64,000 bases of DNA from an uncultured Clostridium sp. (GTDB taxonomy: Bacteria; Bacillota; Clostridia; TANB77; CAG-508): NCBI GenBank assembly GCA_948468045.1, contig CAOKGO010000005.1, positions 1 through 64,000 of the forward strand. The letters are read 5' to 3'. Positions 1 to 8,568 of the stretch are shown piece by piece. Position 1 is the first letter of the stretch, and each line of letters opens with the position of its first letter. Both the position numbers and the translations under genes were made by a program. A model generated the notes under the pieces. The model did no database searches and had not been told where the DNA came from. It saw nothing but the letters and a program-made list of their open reading frames with translations.

Positions 1-28
1 AAAGGTTTATAGGTAAACCCTTATTTAA

Positions 29-253
29 AAACCTAAATATATTATACAAGGAGATTATTACTTAGTAGAGGACATTGCATATCATAGTGAAACAAAAGAA
101 AAAATGGTAATTTATAGACATTTATATGGAGATGGCTCTTTATGTGTTAGACCACTTAATATGTTTTTAGAAGAAGTAGACCATGAAAAATACCCAAATG
201 TAGAGCAAAAGTACAGATTTGAACTACAAGAAATTGAAAGCAAAAATAAATAA
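29..253 (+). pseudogene. DUF1653 domain protein, C-terminal part, no visible start
   Basis: The frame ending at the TAA at 251 encodes a recognisable DUF1653 domain ([17 protein letters not shown], then [18 protein letters not shown]). The function of this small domain is unknown. There is no ATG before the domain: the frame is closed by TAA at 26-28, and the frame that runs in from the left edge continues as far as TAC-AAG-GAG before stopping. That suggests a one-base frame change near 47-52 or a non-standard start. The gene runs into the window edge, so it could be a broken gene, a truncated upstream ORF or a frameshifted one. Domain identity is fairly safe; gene status is not. Confidence 0.5.
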
Positions 254-319
254 AAAAGTTTAAAAAAAAATTAAAGGTGGAAAAGGTTCTTACACCTTTA
301 GGAAAGGAATGTGATTAAA

Positions 320-3300
320 ATGTACAAAAAAGTTGAGCTTAAAAACGGATTTGTAGGAATGGAAAAAGAAGTTAGCAAAACATGGAAAGAGAAAGACATC
401 ATAAAAAAGAACTTTGCAATGAATGAGGGGAAAAGATATTTTACTTTTTATGATGGACCACCAACAGCAAATGGAAAGCCTCATGTAGGGCATATTGAAA
501 CTAGAGTTATGAAAGATATTATTCCAAGATACAAGGTTATGAAAGGCTATAAAGTTATTCGTAAAGCTGGTTGGGACACACATGGACTTCCTGTTGAACT
601 AGAAATTGAAAAGAAATTAGGAATTTCAGGAAAAGAACAAATTGAAGAATATGGTGTAGAAAAATTTGTTAAGCAATGTAAAGAAAGTGTATTTACATAT
701 GTTTCAATGTGGGAAGAAATGACTAACAAAGTAGGATTTTGGGTAGACATGGAAACCCCATATGTTACATACCACAACGAATATATTGAATCAGTATGGT
801 GGGCCCTAAAACAAATGTGGGAAAAAGAACTTTTATATGAAGGACATAAAGTTATGCCATATTGTCCAAGATGTGGAACAGCACTTTCTTCACACGAAGT
901 TGCTCAAGGATATAAAGATGTAAAAGATTTAACTTGTATTGCAAAATTCAAAGTAGTAAATGAAGATAAATACATATTAGCCTGGACAACAACTCCATGG
1001 ACATTGCCATCTAACTTAGCACTTTGCGTAAATAAAACTTATGAATATGTAGAAGTAAAAGCAAATATTGGAACAGAAGAAGAACCACAATATGAAAATT
1101 ATATTTTAGCAAAAGACTTACTAGAAAAAGTATTAAAAGAAACTCCATATGAAGTTGTAAAGACATTTAAAGGAGAAGAATTACTAGGAACTAAATATGA
1201 AAGATTAATGCCTTTTGGAAAAGTAGAAGGTAAAGCTTTTGAAGTTATTCATGGTGACTATGTTAATTTAGAAGATGGTACAGGAATAGTACATATTGCA
1301 CCAGCTTATGGAGAAGATGATAGCTTTGTTGCCAAACAAAATGGAATTACATTTATCAATTTAGTAAATAAATCAGGAAAATTTGAAAAAGATGTAGAAC
1401 CATGGGCAGGTAGATTTGTAAGAGACTGCAATGAAGATATTTGTAAATGGTTAAAAGAGCAAAACAAGCTATTTAGTAAAGAAAAACATTTACACTCTTA
1501 TCCACATTGCTGGAGATGTGACACACCACTTCTTTACTATCCAAAAGAAAGCTGGTTTGTTGCAATGAGCAAACTAAGAGATGAATTAGTAGCAAATAAT
1601 AATAAAGTAAATTGGTACCCAGACACAATTAGAACAGGAAGATTTGGAAAATTCTTAGAAAATGTAATTGATTGGGGAATTTCAAGAGATAGATATTGGG
1701 GAACACCACTTCCTGTTTGGACTTGTGAAGATGAAAATTGCAATCACCAAGAATGTATTGGCTCTATCCAAGAACTAAAAGAAAAAGGAATAGATGTACC
1801 AAAAGACATAGAATTACACAAACCATATATTGATAATGTTGAACTAAAATGTCCAAAATGTGGCAAAAAGATGCATCGTGCAAAAGAAGTAATAGACTGT
1901 TGGTTTGATTCTGGTTCAATGCCTTTTGCACAATGGCATTATCCATTTGAAAATAAAGAAATGTTTGACAACAATTTCCCAGCAGGATTTATTTCAGAAG
2001 CAGTAGATCAAACAAGAGGATGGTTTTATACATTAACAGCAATTGGAACAGCTCTATTTAATAGAAGTCCATTTGAAAACTGTATAGTATTAGGTCATGT
2101 ATTAGACGAAAAAGGTCAAAAAATGTCAAAATCAAAAGGAAATGGTGTAGACCCTATGACCTTATTAGACACAGTAGGTGCAGATGCTACACGTTGGCAT
2201 TTCTACACATGTAGTGCGCCATGGCTTCCAACAAGATTAGGAATGGGTAATGTCCAAGAAACCCAAAGAGGATTTTTAAGTACTTTATGGAATGTATATT
2301 CTTTCTATGTCTTATATGCAGAAATTGACGAATTCAACCCATTAAAATACAATGATTTCAAACCAACAAACATAATGGACAAATGGATAATTTCTAAACT
2401 AAATACATTAGTAAAAGAAGTAGATGAAAAATTAGATAGTTACGATATAACAAATGCAGCTATTCAAATAGAAAACTTTACAGATGAACTATCTAACTGG
2501 TATGTTCGTAGAAATAGAGAAAGATTTTGGTCTCAAGAATTAACAGACGAGAAAATTGGAGCATATTGCACACTATATAAAGTATTAACAACATTAGTAA
2601 AAGTTGCAGCACCATTTGTACCATTTATGACAGATGAAATATATCAAAATCTAGTAGTAGGATTAGACAACAAAGCACCTGAAAGTGTACATTTATGCTT
2701 ATGGCCAGATGCAAACGAAAATGAAATAGACAAAAAATTAGAAGAAGAAATGGACTTAGCATATAAAATAGTAAAACTAGGTAGAAGTGCAAGAAATTCT
2801 GCTAATATAAAAAATAGACAACCACTTTCAAAAATGCTAATTTCTATTAATACATTAAAAGAATATTATGAAGACATTGTAAAAGAAGAATTAAACGTAA
2901 AAGAAATTGACTTGGGAGCAGAAATGTCTGACTATGTTAATTTTGAAATAAAGCCAAACCTACCAGTACTTGGAAAAGAATATGGAAAATTGATTCCTCA
3001 AATAAAACAAGAAATAGCAAAGAAAAATCAAATGGATTTAGCAAATATTGTAAAAAATGGTGGAACTGAGTACATTGAAATAGAAGACACACAAATTGGC
3101 TTAAATGCAGAAAACTTATTGGTAACAATGCAAGGAAAAGAGGGATTTGCATTTAGTGGAGAAGGTGAAATAGGAGTTGTTCTAGACACTAATATTTCTG
3201 AAGAATTAAAAGAAGAAGGATTTGTTAGAGAAATTTTATCAAAAATTCAAAATATGAGAAAAGACAAAGACTTTGAAGTACTAGATCAAATAAATATCTA

Positions 3301-3478
3301 TGTATCAGGAAACACAATGTTAGAAGAAGTTATTCAAAAAAATGAAGAATTAATAAAACATGATACATTAGCATTAAAAGTAGTTTACAATGAAGAAAGA
3401 GGTACATATACAGAAATTAATATAAATGGAGAAAACTTGAAATTAGATGTCGAATGTGATATAGTTACACAAAAATAG
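320..3478 (+). CDS. ileS: Isoleucyl-tRNA synthetase
   Basis: Class I aminoacyl-tRNA synthetase charging tRNA-Ile, about 1052 residues. The class I HIGH-type motif is seen as GKPHVGHIE near residue 50 and the KMSKS loop as [10 protein letters not shown] near residue 605. The editing domain lies between them and an anticodon-binding region fills the C-terminal third. The length and sequence style ([12 protein letters not shown]) fit the longer eukaryote-like IleRS type, which in other bacteria is associated with reduced mupirocin sensitivity; that part is inference. ATG at 320 is preferred over GTG at 311 because the AGGAAAGGA site at 300-308 is properly spaced from it, and the same GAAAGGAATG(TG)ATTAAA-ATG pattern precedes mgtC, upp and prfB here. 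A short inverted repeat (AAAGGTG...CACCTTT) lies just upstream. Confidence 0.95.
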   Translation: MYKKVELKNGFVGMEKEVSKTWKEKDIIKKNFAMNEGKRYFTFYDGPPTANGKPHVGHIETRVMKDIIPRYKVMKGYKVIRKAGWDTHGLPVELEIEKKLGISGKEQIEEYGVEKFVKQCKESVFTYVSMWEEMTNKVGFWVDMETPYVTYHNEYIESVWWALKQMWEKELLYEGHKVMPYCPRCGTALSSHEVAQGYKDVKDLTCIAKFKVVNEDKYILAWTTTPWTLPSNLALCVNKTYEYVEVKANIGTEEEPQYENYILAKDLLEKVLKETPYEVVKTFKGEELLGTKYERLMPFGKVEGKAFEVIHGDYVNLEDGTGIVHIAPAYGEDDSFVAKQNGITFINLVNKSGKFEKDVEPWAGRFVRDCNEDICKWLKEQNKLFSKEKHLHSYPHCWRCDTPLLYYPKESWFVAMSKLRDELVANNNKVNWYPDTIRTGRFGKFLENVIDWGISRDRYWGTPLPVWTCEDENCNHQECIGSIQELKEKGIDVPKDIELHKPYIDNVELKCPKCGKKMHRAKEVIDCWFDSGSMPFAQWHYPFENKEMFDNNFPAGFISEAVDQTRGWFYTLTAIGTALFNRSPFENCIVLGHVLDEKGQKMSKSKGNGVDPMTLLDTVGADATRWHFYTCSAPWLPTRLGMGNVQETQRGFLSTLWNVYSFYVLYAEIDEFNPLKYNDFKPTNIMDKWIISKLNTLVKEVDEKLDSYDITNAAIQIENFTDELSNWYVRRNRERFWSQELTDEKIGAYCTLYKVLTTLVKVAAPFVPFMTDEIYQNLVVGLDNKAPESVHLCLWPDANENEIDKKLEEEMDLAYKIVKLGRSARNSANIKNRQPLSKMLISINTLKEYYEDIVKEELNVKEIDLGAEMSDYVNFEIKPNLPVLGKEYGKLIPQIKQEIAKKNQMDLANIVKNGGTEYIEIEDTQIGLNAENLLVTMQGKEGFAFSGEGEIGVVLDTNISEELKEEGFVREILSKIQNMRKDKDFEVLDQINIYVSGNTMLEEVIQKNEELIKHDTLALKVVYNEERGTYTEININGENLKLDVECDIVTQK

Positions 3479-3512
3479 AAATTATATAAAAATTGTCAAT
3501 TGGAGGGTTTTT

Positions 3513-4043
3513 ATGGAGAAGATTTTGAAAAAATCAAGTTGGACAGACATTATTGTATCACTTTTGTTTATACTATTTGGTATAATGTTAGTAGCAAGAC
3601 CAGAATCAATAATGTCAATTATATCTTTTCTTTTAGGTGCTATATGTGTTGTCATGGGACTACTCAAAGGAGTAGACTATTTTGCCTCTGGAAAAAGTGA
3701 TAACTATTTGCTGGCACTTGCAATTGTAGCAGTACTATCAGGAATTATAATAATGTTTTGTGCAGGAATAATTGTTTCTATTTTTAGAATATTAATTGCT
3801 ATTTGGATAATTTATAGTGGCATTATGAACTTACAAACTACAATAGTATGGAAAGACTATAAATCTAAATTATGGCTAACAACTTTAATTTTGGCTATTT
3901 GCATGATTATCGCTGGAATTTATATTTTAATGAATAATGGTGCAATGCTACAAATTATTGGAGGAATTATTATAGTATATGGAATATTTGACATTGTAGA
4001 AAGTATGATTTTTATAAAGAAAATAGAAAATTATTTAGATTAA
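3513..4043 (+). CDS. DUF308 / HdeD-family membrane protein
   Basis: 176-residue integral membrane protein with about six hydrophobic segments arranged as three repeated pairs, each pair containing glycine-rich turns (for example LFGIMLVARPESI and IAGIYILMNNGAM). This is the DUF308 (HdeD-like) pattern. HdeD is linked to acid resistance in enterics; in Clostridia the function is unknown. It follows ileS by 34 bases with a GGAGGG ribosome site at 3501-3506, so it is probably cotranscribed with ileS. Confidence 0.85.
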   Translation: MEKILKKSSWTDIIVSLLFILFGIMLVARPESIMSIISFLLGAICVVMGLLKGVDYFASGKSDNYLLALAIVAVLSGIIIMFCAGIIVSIFRILIAIWIIYSGIMNLQTTIVWKDYKSKLWLTTLILAICMIIAGIYILMNNGAMLQIIGGIIIVYGIFDIVESMIFIKKIENYLD

Positions 4044-4145
4044 AAACATTTGATTTTTAAGTATTTTTATAATATATAAAGAAAGAATGAATAAAAATAT
4101 TATTAAAGTATTAAAGAACCAGTAGTTAATTTAATCAATTCATTT

Positions 4146-4192
4146 CAAAACCTGCATTGCAATATATATTATATTATGCAATGTAGGTTTTG
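4146..4192. terminator. Bidirectional hairpin terminator after DUF308 gene
   Basis: A 16-bp inverted repeat (CAAAACCTGCATTGCA at 4146-4161 against 4177-4192, one mismatch) is A-rich on its left side and T-rich on its right, as for a factor-independent terminator. The rest of 4044-4393 holds only the cotJC 3' remnant and the promoter listed separately. Confidence 0.7.
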
Positions 4193-4214
4193 AATATTTT
4201 TAGCTATTTATAAT

Positions 4215-4250
4215 TTATTTACAACCACAGTCATTAGCAAATGCTTTCAT
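4215..4250 (-). pseudogene. Remnant of a cotJC 3' end
   Basis: Read on the minus strand this encodes MKAFANDCGCK-stop, almost identical to the last eleven residues of the cotJC segment 830 bases away (MKPLANDCGCK-stop at 5045-5080). Only the 3' tip is present. It may mark duplication of the end of cotJC by an earlier insertion event, with the prepilin gene 4394-4996 now between the two copies. Confidence 0.6.
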
Positions 4251-4309
4251 AATTAACAAAAAATATAAATATTTAGAATACAAACAATTTTAAAATTAGA
4301 GAGTATAAG

Positions 4310-4338
4310 TTTACAATAAATTTCGCCAATGATATAAT
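4310..4338 (+). promoter_or_regulatory. SigA-type promoter of prepilin-like gene
   Basis: TTTACA at 4310, 17-base spacer, TATAAT at 4333, about 55 bases before the ATG at 4394. Confidence 0.6.
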
Positions 4339-4393
4339 TACGGTATAATTAGTAAACATATTGAAAAACAAATGACAAGGTGGTTTTTAAAAT

Positions 4394-4996
4394 ATGAAAA
4401 ATAAAATGAAAGATAATAAAGCTATTACTTTAACTTCACTTGTAGTTACTATTGTTGTTTTGATTATATTGGCTGGAATAACTATAAATTCAATACTAGG
4501 AGATGAGGGGATATTAAAAAAGGCTCAACAAGCAACACAGAATTATTCTACTGCTCAAGCAGAAGAAGAAGACAAGATTGCTAAATATACAAATGAAATA
4601 GATAGTTATATCAATGGAAATAGAGATGAAACTGCAATAGATAGACAAGAATTAAAGATGATAATAAGTGAGCTATTGTCAAACAAATCTTCAGAATTGG
4701 ATTATGATAATTTAGTTAATTTAACCGAAGATTTAACTGAAATTAATAAAACATATACATTTGAAAAAAATGGTCAGTTAATTTTTCAAATGGGAATTAA
4801 TCCAGGTGGTTATTATTATTCTACAATTAAACATAATGATATAGAAATTAATTGGATTAGATTTCATAATGCAAATGATGGAGGCCAACAACATACAGAG
4901 CATACAATAGTTAATGCAGGAGATATAATAACAGTAACACATATTAGCCAAATACAACCATTAAGTAAAAACATTATTTTTATACCATTTAAATAA
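4394..4996 (+). CDS. Prepilin-like secreted protein
   Basis: 200 residues. The N-terminus has a short charged leader followed by AITLTSLVVTIVVLIILAGI, the hydrophobic helix of type IV prepilin/pseudopilin-like proteins common in gut Clostridia (compare GITLIVLVITIIILLILAGV at 19311). The usual Glu+5 is replaced by Ser/Leu context, as often seen in this clostridial variant. After the helix comes ILGDEGILKKAQQA, also shared with the 19311 protein, then an acidic coiled region and a C-terminal domain of about 80 residues that I do not recognise. Probably processed by a prepilin peptidase and exposed at the surface; substrate and partners unknown. The ribosome site is AAGGTGG at 4378. Confidence 0.75.
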   Translation: MKNKMKDNKAITLTSLVVTIVVLIILAGITINSILGDEGILKKAQQATQNYSTAQAEEEDKIAKYTNEIDSYINGNRDETAIDRQELKMIISELLSNKSSELDYDNLVNLTEDLTEINKTYTFEKNGQLIFQMGINPGGYYYSTIKHNDIEINWIRFHNANDGGQQHTEHTIVNAGDIITVTHISQIQPLSKNIIFIPFK

Positions 4997-5043
4997 ACTA
5001 AAAGAAAATAGATATAATATATAATCTATTTTCTTTTAGTTTA
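4994..5043. terminator. Convergent terminator between prepilin gene and cotJC
   Basis: Perfect 20-bp inverted repeat (4994-5013 against 5024-5043), A-rich then T-rich, able to end transcription from both sides. Confidence 0.85.
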
Positions 5044-5044
5044 T

Positions 5045-5473
5045 TTATTTACAACCACAGTCATTAGCTAATGGTTTCATATCATTCATATAAAATTTTT
5101 TATCAGCTAATTTATCTTGAACTCCACGAAGTGCTTCACCAAATCTTTGGAAGTGCACAACTTCTCTTTGTCTTAAATATCTTAATGGGTCTAATACATC
5201 TGGATTGTCACGACAAAGATCGATCAATTTTTCATAAGTTGCTCTGGCTTTTTGCTCTGCTGCTAAATCTTCTTGTAAGTTAGCAATAGGGTCACCTTTA
5301 CAAGCAATATATGATGCTGTAAATGGAACACCTGCAGCAGAAGATGGATAAACATCAACCCCATGGTCAGTGTAGTAAGCACTTAAACCAGCTTTTTCTA
5401 TTTCTTCAATAGATGCACCAGCTGTTAATTGATGCACAATAGTTCCAACCATTTCTAAGTGAGCTAATTCTTC
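5045..5473 (-). CDS. cotJC: CotJC spore coat protein, C-terminal segment of interrupted gene
   Basis: Encodes ELAHLEMVGTIVHQLTAG through ANDCGCK, the C-terminal two thirds of CotJC, a manganese-catalase-like spore coat protein. It has no ribosome site or start of its own: the coding sequence runs upstream into GAAGAAT at 5467-5473, which is also found at the end of the N-terminal segment (10650-10656). Joining the two at this repeat gives ...NDIGTEE-LAHLEMVGT... in frame, about 205 residues. The intervening 5.2 kb is the serine-recombinase element described separately. If excision does not occur the gene is broken; if it does, the product belongs to the mother-cell coat assembly. Confidence 0.85.
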   Translation of the reverse strand, partial: EELAHLEMVGTIVHQLTAGASIEEIEKAGLSAYYTDHGVDVYPSSAAGVPFTASYIACKGDPIANLQEDLAAEQKARATYEKLIDLCRDNPDVLDPLRYLRQREVVHFQRFGEALRGVQDKLADKKFYMNDMKPLANDCGCK

Positions 5474-5490
5474 TGTTCCATGATGATGTC
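5467..5490. other. Element 1 attachment site, left junction
   Basis: Core ATTCTTC followed by one base and the recombinase arm GTTCCATGATGATGTC. It pairs with the junction at 10632-10656. Confidence 0.75.
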
Positions 5491-5578
5491 ACTAAAAAAA
5501 TTTAGTGCTATTGACTGTAAAATTTTCAACTTGTGTAAAAATCAAAAATAATTGAACTAGTAAGATTTTTTTACCAGT

Positions 5579-6064
5579 TCAATTATTTTTATCTTTTAAT
5601 AAAATATTTCTCATTTCAACAATATCATAAAATGGAATATGTATGTCTTCTTCTGCAAGTCTCACAACTCTTAATGCAGTAGTTATAATTTCGTTTTTTA
5701 CTACTGTAGGTATTTCTACATCTATATTTGAATTTGTATATTTTTCTAATATATATTCTTCTGTTGTTGGAAATATATTTTGTATTAAAAATACAGCTTT
5801 CTTACCTAACACACTACCAAAAACAAAATTATATACTGGTTTGTTTCTAACTTTCAATTTTTTATTATCATATATCTTTTTATATTTATCATATTTAGTC
5901 GATATTGGAACAAACCATATTATTTCTTTATTTTTTCTATCTCTAAAACAAAAGTAGCAAGGTCTTTTATTTCCGCCTTCTTTATTTTCCATCAATTTAT
6001 AATCTTTAAATATGTCAAAAAACTTATCTTTTATAAAATAAAATTTTCCATCTTCTATTATCAT
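5579..6064 (-). CDS. Type III toxin-antitoxin endoribonuclease toxin, CptN/TenpN type
   Basis: 161 residues starting MIIEDGKFYFIKDKFF, with RPCYFCFRD, WFVPISTKYDKYK and KAVFLIQNIFPTTEEYI. I recognise this pattern from CptIN/TenpIN-type toxins of type III systems, in which an RNA antitoxin made of short tandem repeats inhibits the RNase. The context agrees: upstream on the same strand are a hairpin terminator (6093-6121), two 47-base tandem repeats (6139-6233) and a consensus promoter (6281-6309), the standard gene order. The ribosome site AAGGAG lies at 6075-6080. It probably stabilises element 1 or acts against phage. Confidence 0.75.
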   Translation of the reverse strand: MIIEDGKFYFIKDKFFDIFKDYKLMENKEGGNKRPCYFCFRDRKNKEIIWFVPISTKYDKYKKIYDNKKLKVRNKPVYNFVFGSVLGKKAVFLIQNIFPTTEEYILEKYTNSNIDVEIPTVVKNEIITTALRVVRLAEEDIHIPFYDIVEMRNILLKDKNN

Positions 6065-6092
6065 TAATATTGAACTCCTTTTTATGAAAATA

Positions 6093-6121
6093 TGGGATCT
6101 AAATTAATTTTATAGACCCCA
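6093..6121 (-). terminator. Attenuating terminator between antitoxin RNA and CptN toxin
   Basis: Hairpin TGGGGTCTATAAAA...TTTAGATCCCA between the repeats and the toxin gene. In type III systems such a leaky terminator sets the RNA to mRNA ratio. Confidence 0.65.
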
Positions 6122-6138
6122 CATTTTACTATAATTAA

Positions 6139-6240
6139 CATTTTTCCACCTGCACATTTATATCTCGCAAGCAGGGTTGCGGTTCACATTTTTTCACCTA
6201 TCCATTTATTCGACGCAAATAGGGTTGCGACTCACATTTT
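6139..6240 (-). ncRNA. CptI-type antitoxin RNA with tandem repeats
   Basis: Two head-to-tail units of about 47 bases (6139-6185 and 6186-6233), each beginning ACATTTTTTCCACC-like and ending AGGGTTGCGRYTC on the plus strand, followed by the start of a third unit. They lie between a strong minus-strand promoter and the toxin terminator. The repeat count and period fit a type III antitoxin. Identification rests on arrangement, not on RNA structure modelling. Confidence 0.65.
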
Positions 6241-6280
6241 TAATTATAGTGGATATTAAATATCCACTACTATTATATTC

Positions 6281-6309
6281 ATTATACGTTATTTTATTTG
6301 TAAAATCAA
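6281..6309 (-). promoter_or_regulatory. SigA promoter of CptI antitoxin RNA
   Basis: On the minus strand TTGATT, 17 bases, TATAAT. The same promoter sequence with matching spacer (TTGATTTWACAAATAAAA) occurs before the ToxI-like RNA at 11867-11895. Confidence 0.8.
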
Positions 6310-6811
6310 TACTTTTAATAAAATTTTATAAATTTCAAGTACACTTAGTGAACTTGTTCTAAAATGGAAAAAGTTTAAAATTTTTGTAATTTTTATCATT
6401 ATAACCAGTTATCGAGGATTCCTCGATAACTGAATTTGTACAAAATTTCTGAACAAATTTAGTACACTTGGTGAACTTTTTTAATTTTAACGAAGAATAG
6501 CCAGTTTGAGCCAGTTCACTCGGTGAATTTCTACATCATATTTGCTTAAAATTTTTGTTTCTTTATTAACTCTTGAAGGCTTGTCCTTCAATATGTACAG
6601 GCGATATGTTAATACCGCTTTCCTGCCCTCATTTTAATGAGGTGTTTTCTGTTCTAATAGTGCTTATGTCTACTTAATCAAATATACTTATCCTTAAATC
6701 CTCTTAATTGAAAAACAATGTGCTTTAAAAAATAAGTCAAGGTTATACGACAGTACATTCATTTTAACCTTGACTTAATTTTATAAAGCACATTAGAATT
6801 GTGTAAAGGAT
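6310..6811. repeat. Non-coding interval of element 1 with several inverted repeats
   Basis: No gene is visible. The interval holds a perfect 12-bp inverted repeat (CAGTTATCGAGG, 6406-6432), three variants of a GTACACTTGGTGAAC-like sequence near 6339, 6459 and 6511, a block of two short hairpins near 6570-6650 that could be a small structured RNA, and at 6717-6794 a long imperfect inverted repeat of about 30 bp per arm just after the EamA gene, probably its terminator. Confidence 0.5.
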
Positions 6812-7684
6812 TTATTGTATACATGATAAACCTAAAACACATATAAATATTCCTAATATCATCAAATATTTCTTCCAACTTATTTTTTCTCTTAATATCA
6901 ATCTTGAAGCTAAAATTGTTATGATAATAGAACTTGTACTAATTACAGAAACAATTGAAACATTTCCATCTAATAATGCAAATCTATTAAATATTGAAGA
7001 TGAAACATCTAATAACGATTGTAATAAAAAATATCTTTTGTTATTTATTTTTCTAATATCTATGTAATTCCAGTTTTTTGTTATTAAGCAATATGCCAAT
7101 ATTCCTATTACAATTATTACTGCATAATTGAACATTACATATAATGGACTTTGATACTCTGTAATATATATCTTATTTATAAAATCTGAAATTCCATAAA
7201 ATAATACAACTCCCCATGAATACATTATAGCTTTTCGTTTTGCTTTTTTATTTATTTTTTCTTCATCGTTTTTATTATCTCTTGCTATCATTATAGATAA
7301 TGTAACTAATATCCCAGAAATTATTAATTGTAAAACTGTAAATTTCTCTTTTAAAATCAAAATGCCTAATAAAAATGTTACAATTACTTGTGTTCTTTGT
7401 ATTGATAATGTTATAGCTACTTTACCATATTTGATAGCTGAAATTGAACAATAAAAACCTATTGATTGTATAATGATTCCAGGTGACATTTTAATCATGT
7501 CTATAACATTTAAACTTGTAATAATCTGTGGATTAGTAATTAAACTAATTAAAATCATAGTACAATGATAAATTAGCATTCCCATTATTGCTATTCTTTT
7601 TGGTTCATTATTTGAGCATTTTTTAATAGCAATTGCAACAAATCCCCAAATTACTGTTGATAACAAGCAGTAATATAACCACAT
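6812..7684 (-). CDS. EamA/DMT-family transporter
   Basis: 290-residue membrane protein with about ten hydrophobic helices in two similar halves, the drug/metabolite transporter (EamA) layout. The substrate cannot be told; relatives export amino acids, metabolites or drugs. It starts 12 bases after the acetyltransferase gene, so the two form an operon. Both are cargo of element 1. Membrane segments and the two-repeat layout are seen; the family name is from recall. Confidence 0.8.
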   Translation of the reverse strand: MWLYYCLLSTVIWGFVAIAIKKCSNNEPKRIAIMGMLIYHCTMILISLITNPQIITSLNVIDMIKMSPGIIIQSIGFYCSISAIKYGKVAITLSIQRTQVIVTFLLGILILKEKFTVLQLIISGILVTLSIMIARDNKNDEEKINKKAKRKAIMYSWGVVLFYGISDFINKIYITEYQSPLYVMFNYAVIIVIGILAYCLITKNWNYIDIRKINNKRYFLLQSLLDVSSSIFNRFALLDGNVSIVSVISTSSIIITILASRLILREKISWKKYLMILGIFICVLGLSCIQ

Positions 7685-7696
7685 ATATTATTTCTC

Positions 7697-8137
7697 CTAA
7701 TTTTCATATATATTATCGTTTATTTTTAGTACCATTCTCGTCCAATGGGTTTTAAATCCTAATCTTTCATATAAATCCTTTGCAATATTGTAACCTGATA
7801 CTTCTAATGACATATCTTTATCTTGTTCTTTTGCCATATCAATTAATTTATTTAATGCTATTGTACCTATTCCTTGTCCTCTATATTTTTCATCTATAAA
7901 AAAACGATATAAATATATTTCTTTTTCATAATTTTTTATTCCTATAAAACCAACCATTTTATTATTAAACATAATTTTGTAATACTCTTCATTTTCTTCA
8001 AAAGTTAATTCTTCTGGTTTTATAATTCTTAATTGATATATTGGATCAACGGTATTATGATGTTTCCATTCTTCTATAATCCATTCTCTAAAATAATTAT
8101 TGTTTTCTTTTTCTAATTTTATATCTAAATCTTCCAT
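7697..8137 (-). CDS. GNAT-family N-acetyltransferase
   Basis: 146 residues. The acetyl-CoA binding motif is YRGQGIGTIALNKLID (about residues 86-101), and the end NIAKDLYERLGFK is the typical GNAT C-terminal strand. The substrate is unknown. First gene of a two-gene operon with the EamA transporter; acetylation plus export could form a detoxification pair, which is inference. Confidence 0.8.
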   Translation of the reverse strand: MEDLDIKLEKENNNYFREWIIEEWKHHNTVDPIYQLRIIKPEELTFEENEEYYKIMFNNKMVGFIGIKNYEKEIYLYRFFIDEKYRGQGIGTIALNKLIDMAKEQDKDMSLEVSGYNIAKDLYERLGFKTHWTRMVLKINDNIYEN

Positions 8138-8243
8138 TTTATTGACAATGTTTCCTTTCTATATTTTTATATATTATTATCATAAAATTCATTCTTTTTC
8201 AAGAAATTTAGTATTTTTTAGAAAAAAGGGAAATAAAAGGGAA

Positions 8244-8272
8244 TTGATTTTGTAAATTTCTTATCATATAAT
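8244..8272 (+). promoter_or_regulatory. SigA-type promoter of element 1 recombinase operon
   Basis: TTGATT at 8244, 17-base spacer, TATAAT at 8267, ahead of the attenuator-like hairpin, the 47-codon ORF and the recombinase. Confidence 0.7.
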
Positions 8273-8299
8273 GTTAGCATAGAAAAATATAAATTTGCT

Positions 8300-8327
8300 C
8301 AAGACAAGTTGTCTTGGGTATTTTTTT
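8300..8327 (+). terminator. Leader attenuator-like hairpin before recombinase
   Basis: CAAGACA-AGT-TGTCTTG followed by GGTATTTTTTT, about 30 bases after the promoter and before any gene. Most transcripts should stop here unless something prevents it. Element 2 has the same arrangement at 14472-14514. Confidence 0.55.
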
Positions 8328-8362
8328 GTGTTTTTTTCATAAATTTTAAAGAGGCGATTTAT

Positions 8363-8506
8363 ATGTTATTAGAAGAATACACATTGGAAAATACAAAGAT
8401 AAAATTTTACAATGATTGCATTGTAGAAAACATCGATACTCAAAAAGAATATATAGACAACATTATTATTAATTTAATAAGAAAAATAACTACCTCTTTG
8501 TTGTAA
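8363..8506 (+). CDS. Small protein upstream of recombinase, candidate directionality factor
   Basis: 47 residues (MLLEEYTLENTKIKFYNDC...), ATG at 8363 with AGAGG at 8349-8353. No recognised domain. It lies 62 bases before the recombinase, as does a different 52-residue ORF in element 2. In SP-beta a small protein of similar size (SprB) acts as the recombination directionality factor of the serine recombinase; a similar role here is inference from size and position only. Confidence 0.45.
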   Translation: MLLEEYTLENTKIKFYNDCIVENIDTQKEYIDNIIINLIRKITTSLL

Positions 8507-8568
8507 ATTGTCAGATTTTCATATATAATTTAAACAGATAAAGACAAATTACAAGGAAAGGAGGAAAT

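Noticed and set aside
6139-6240. CRISPR array
   Set aside because: Only two adjoining units with no spacers, a promoter and a toxin gene beside them: a type III antitoxin pattern.
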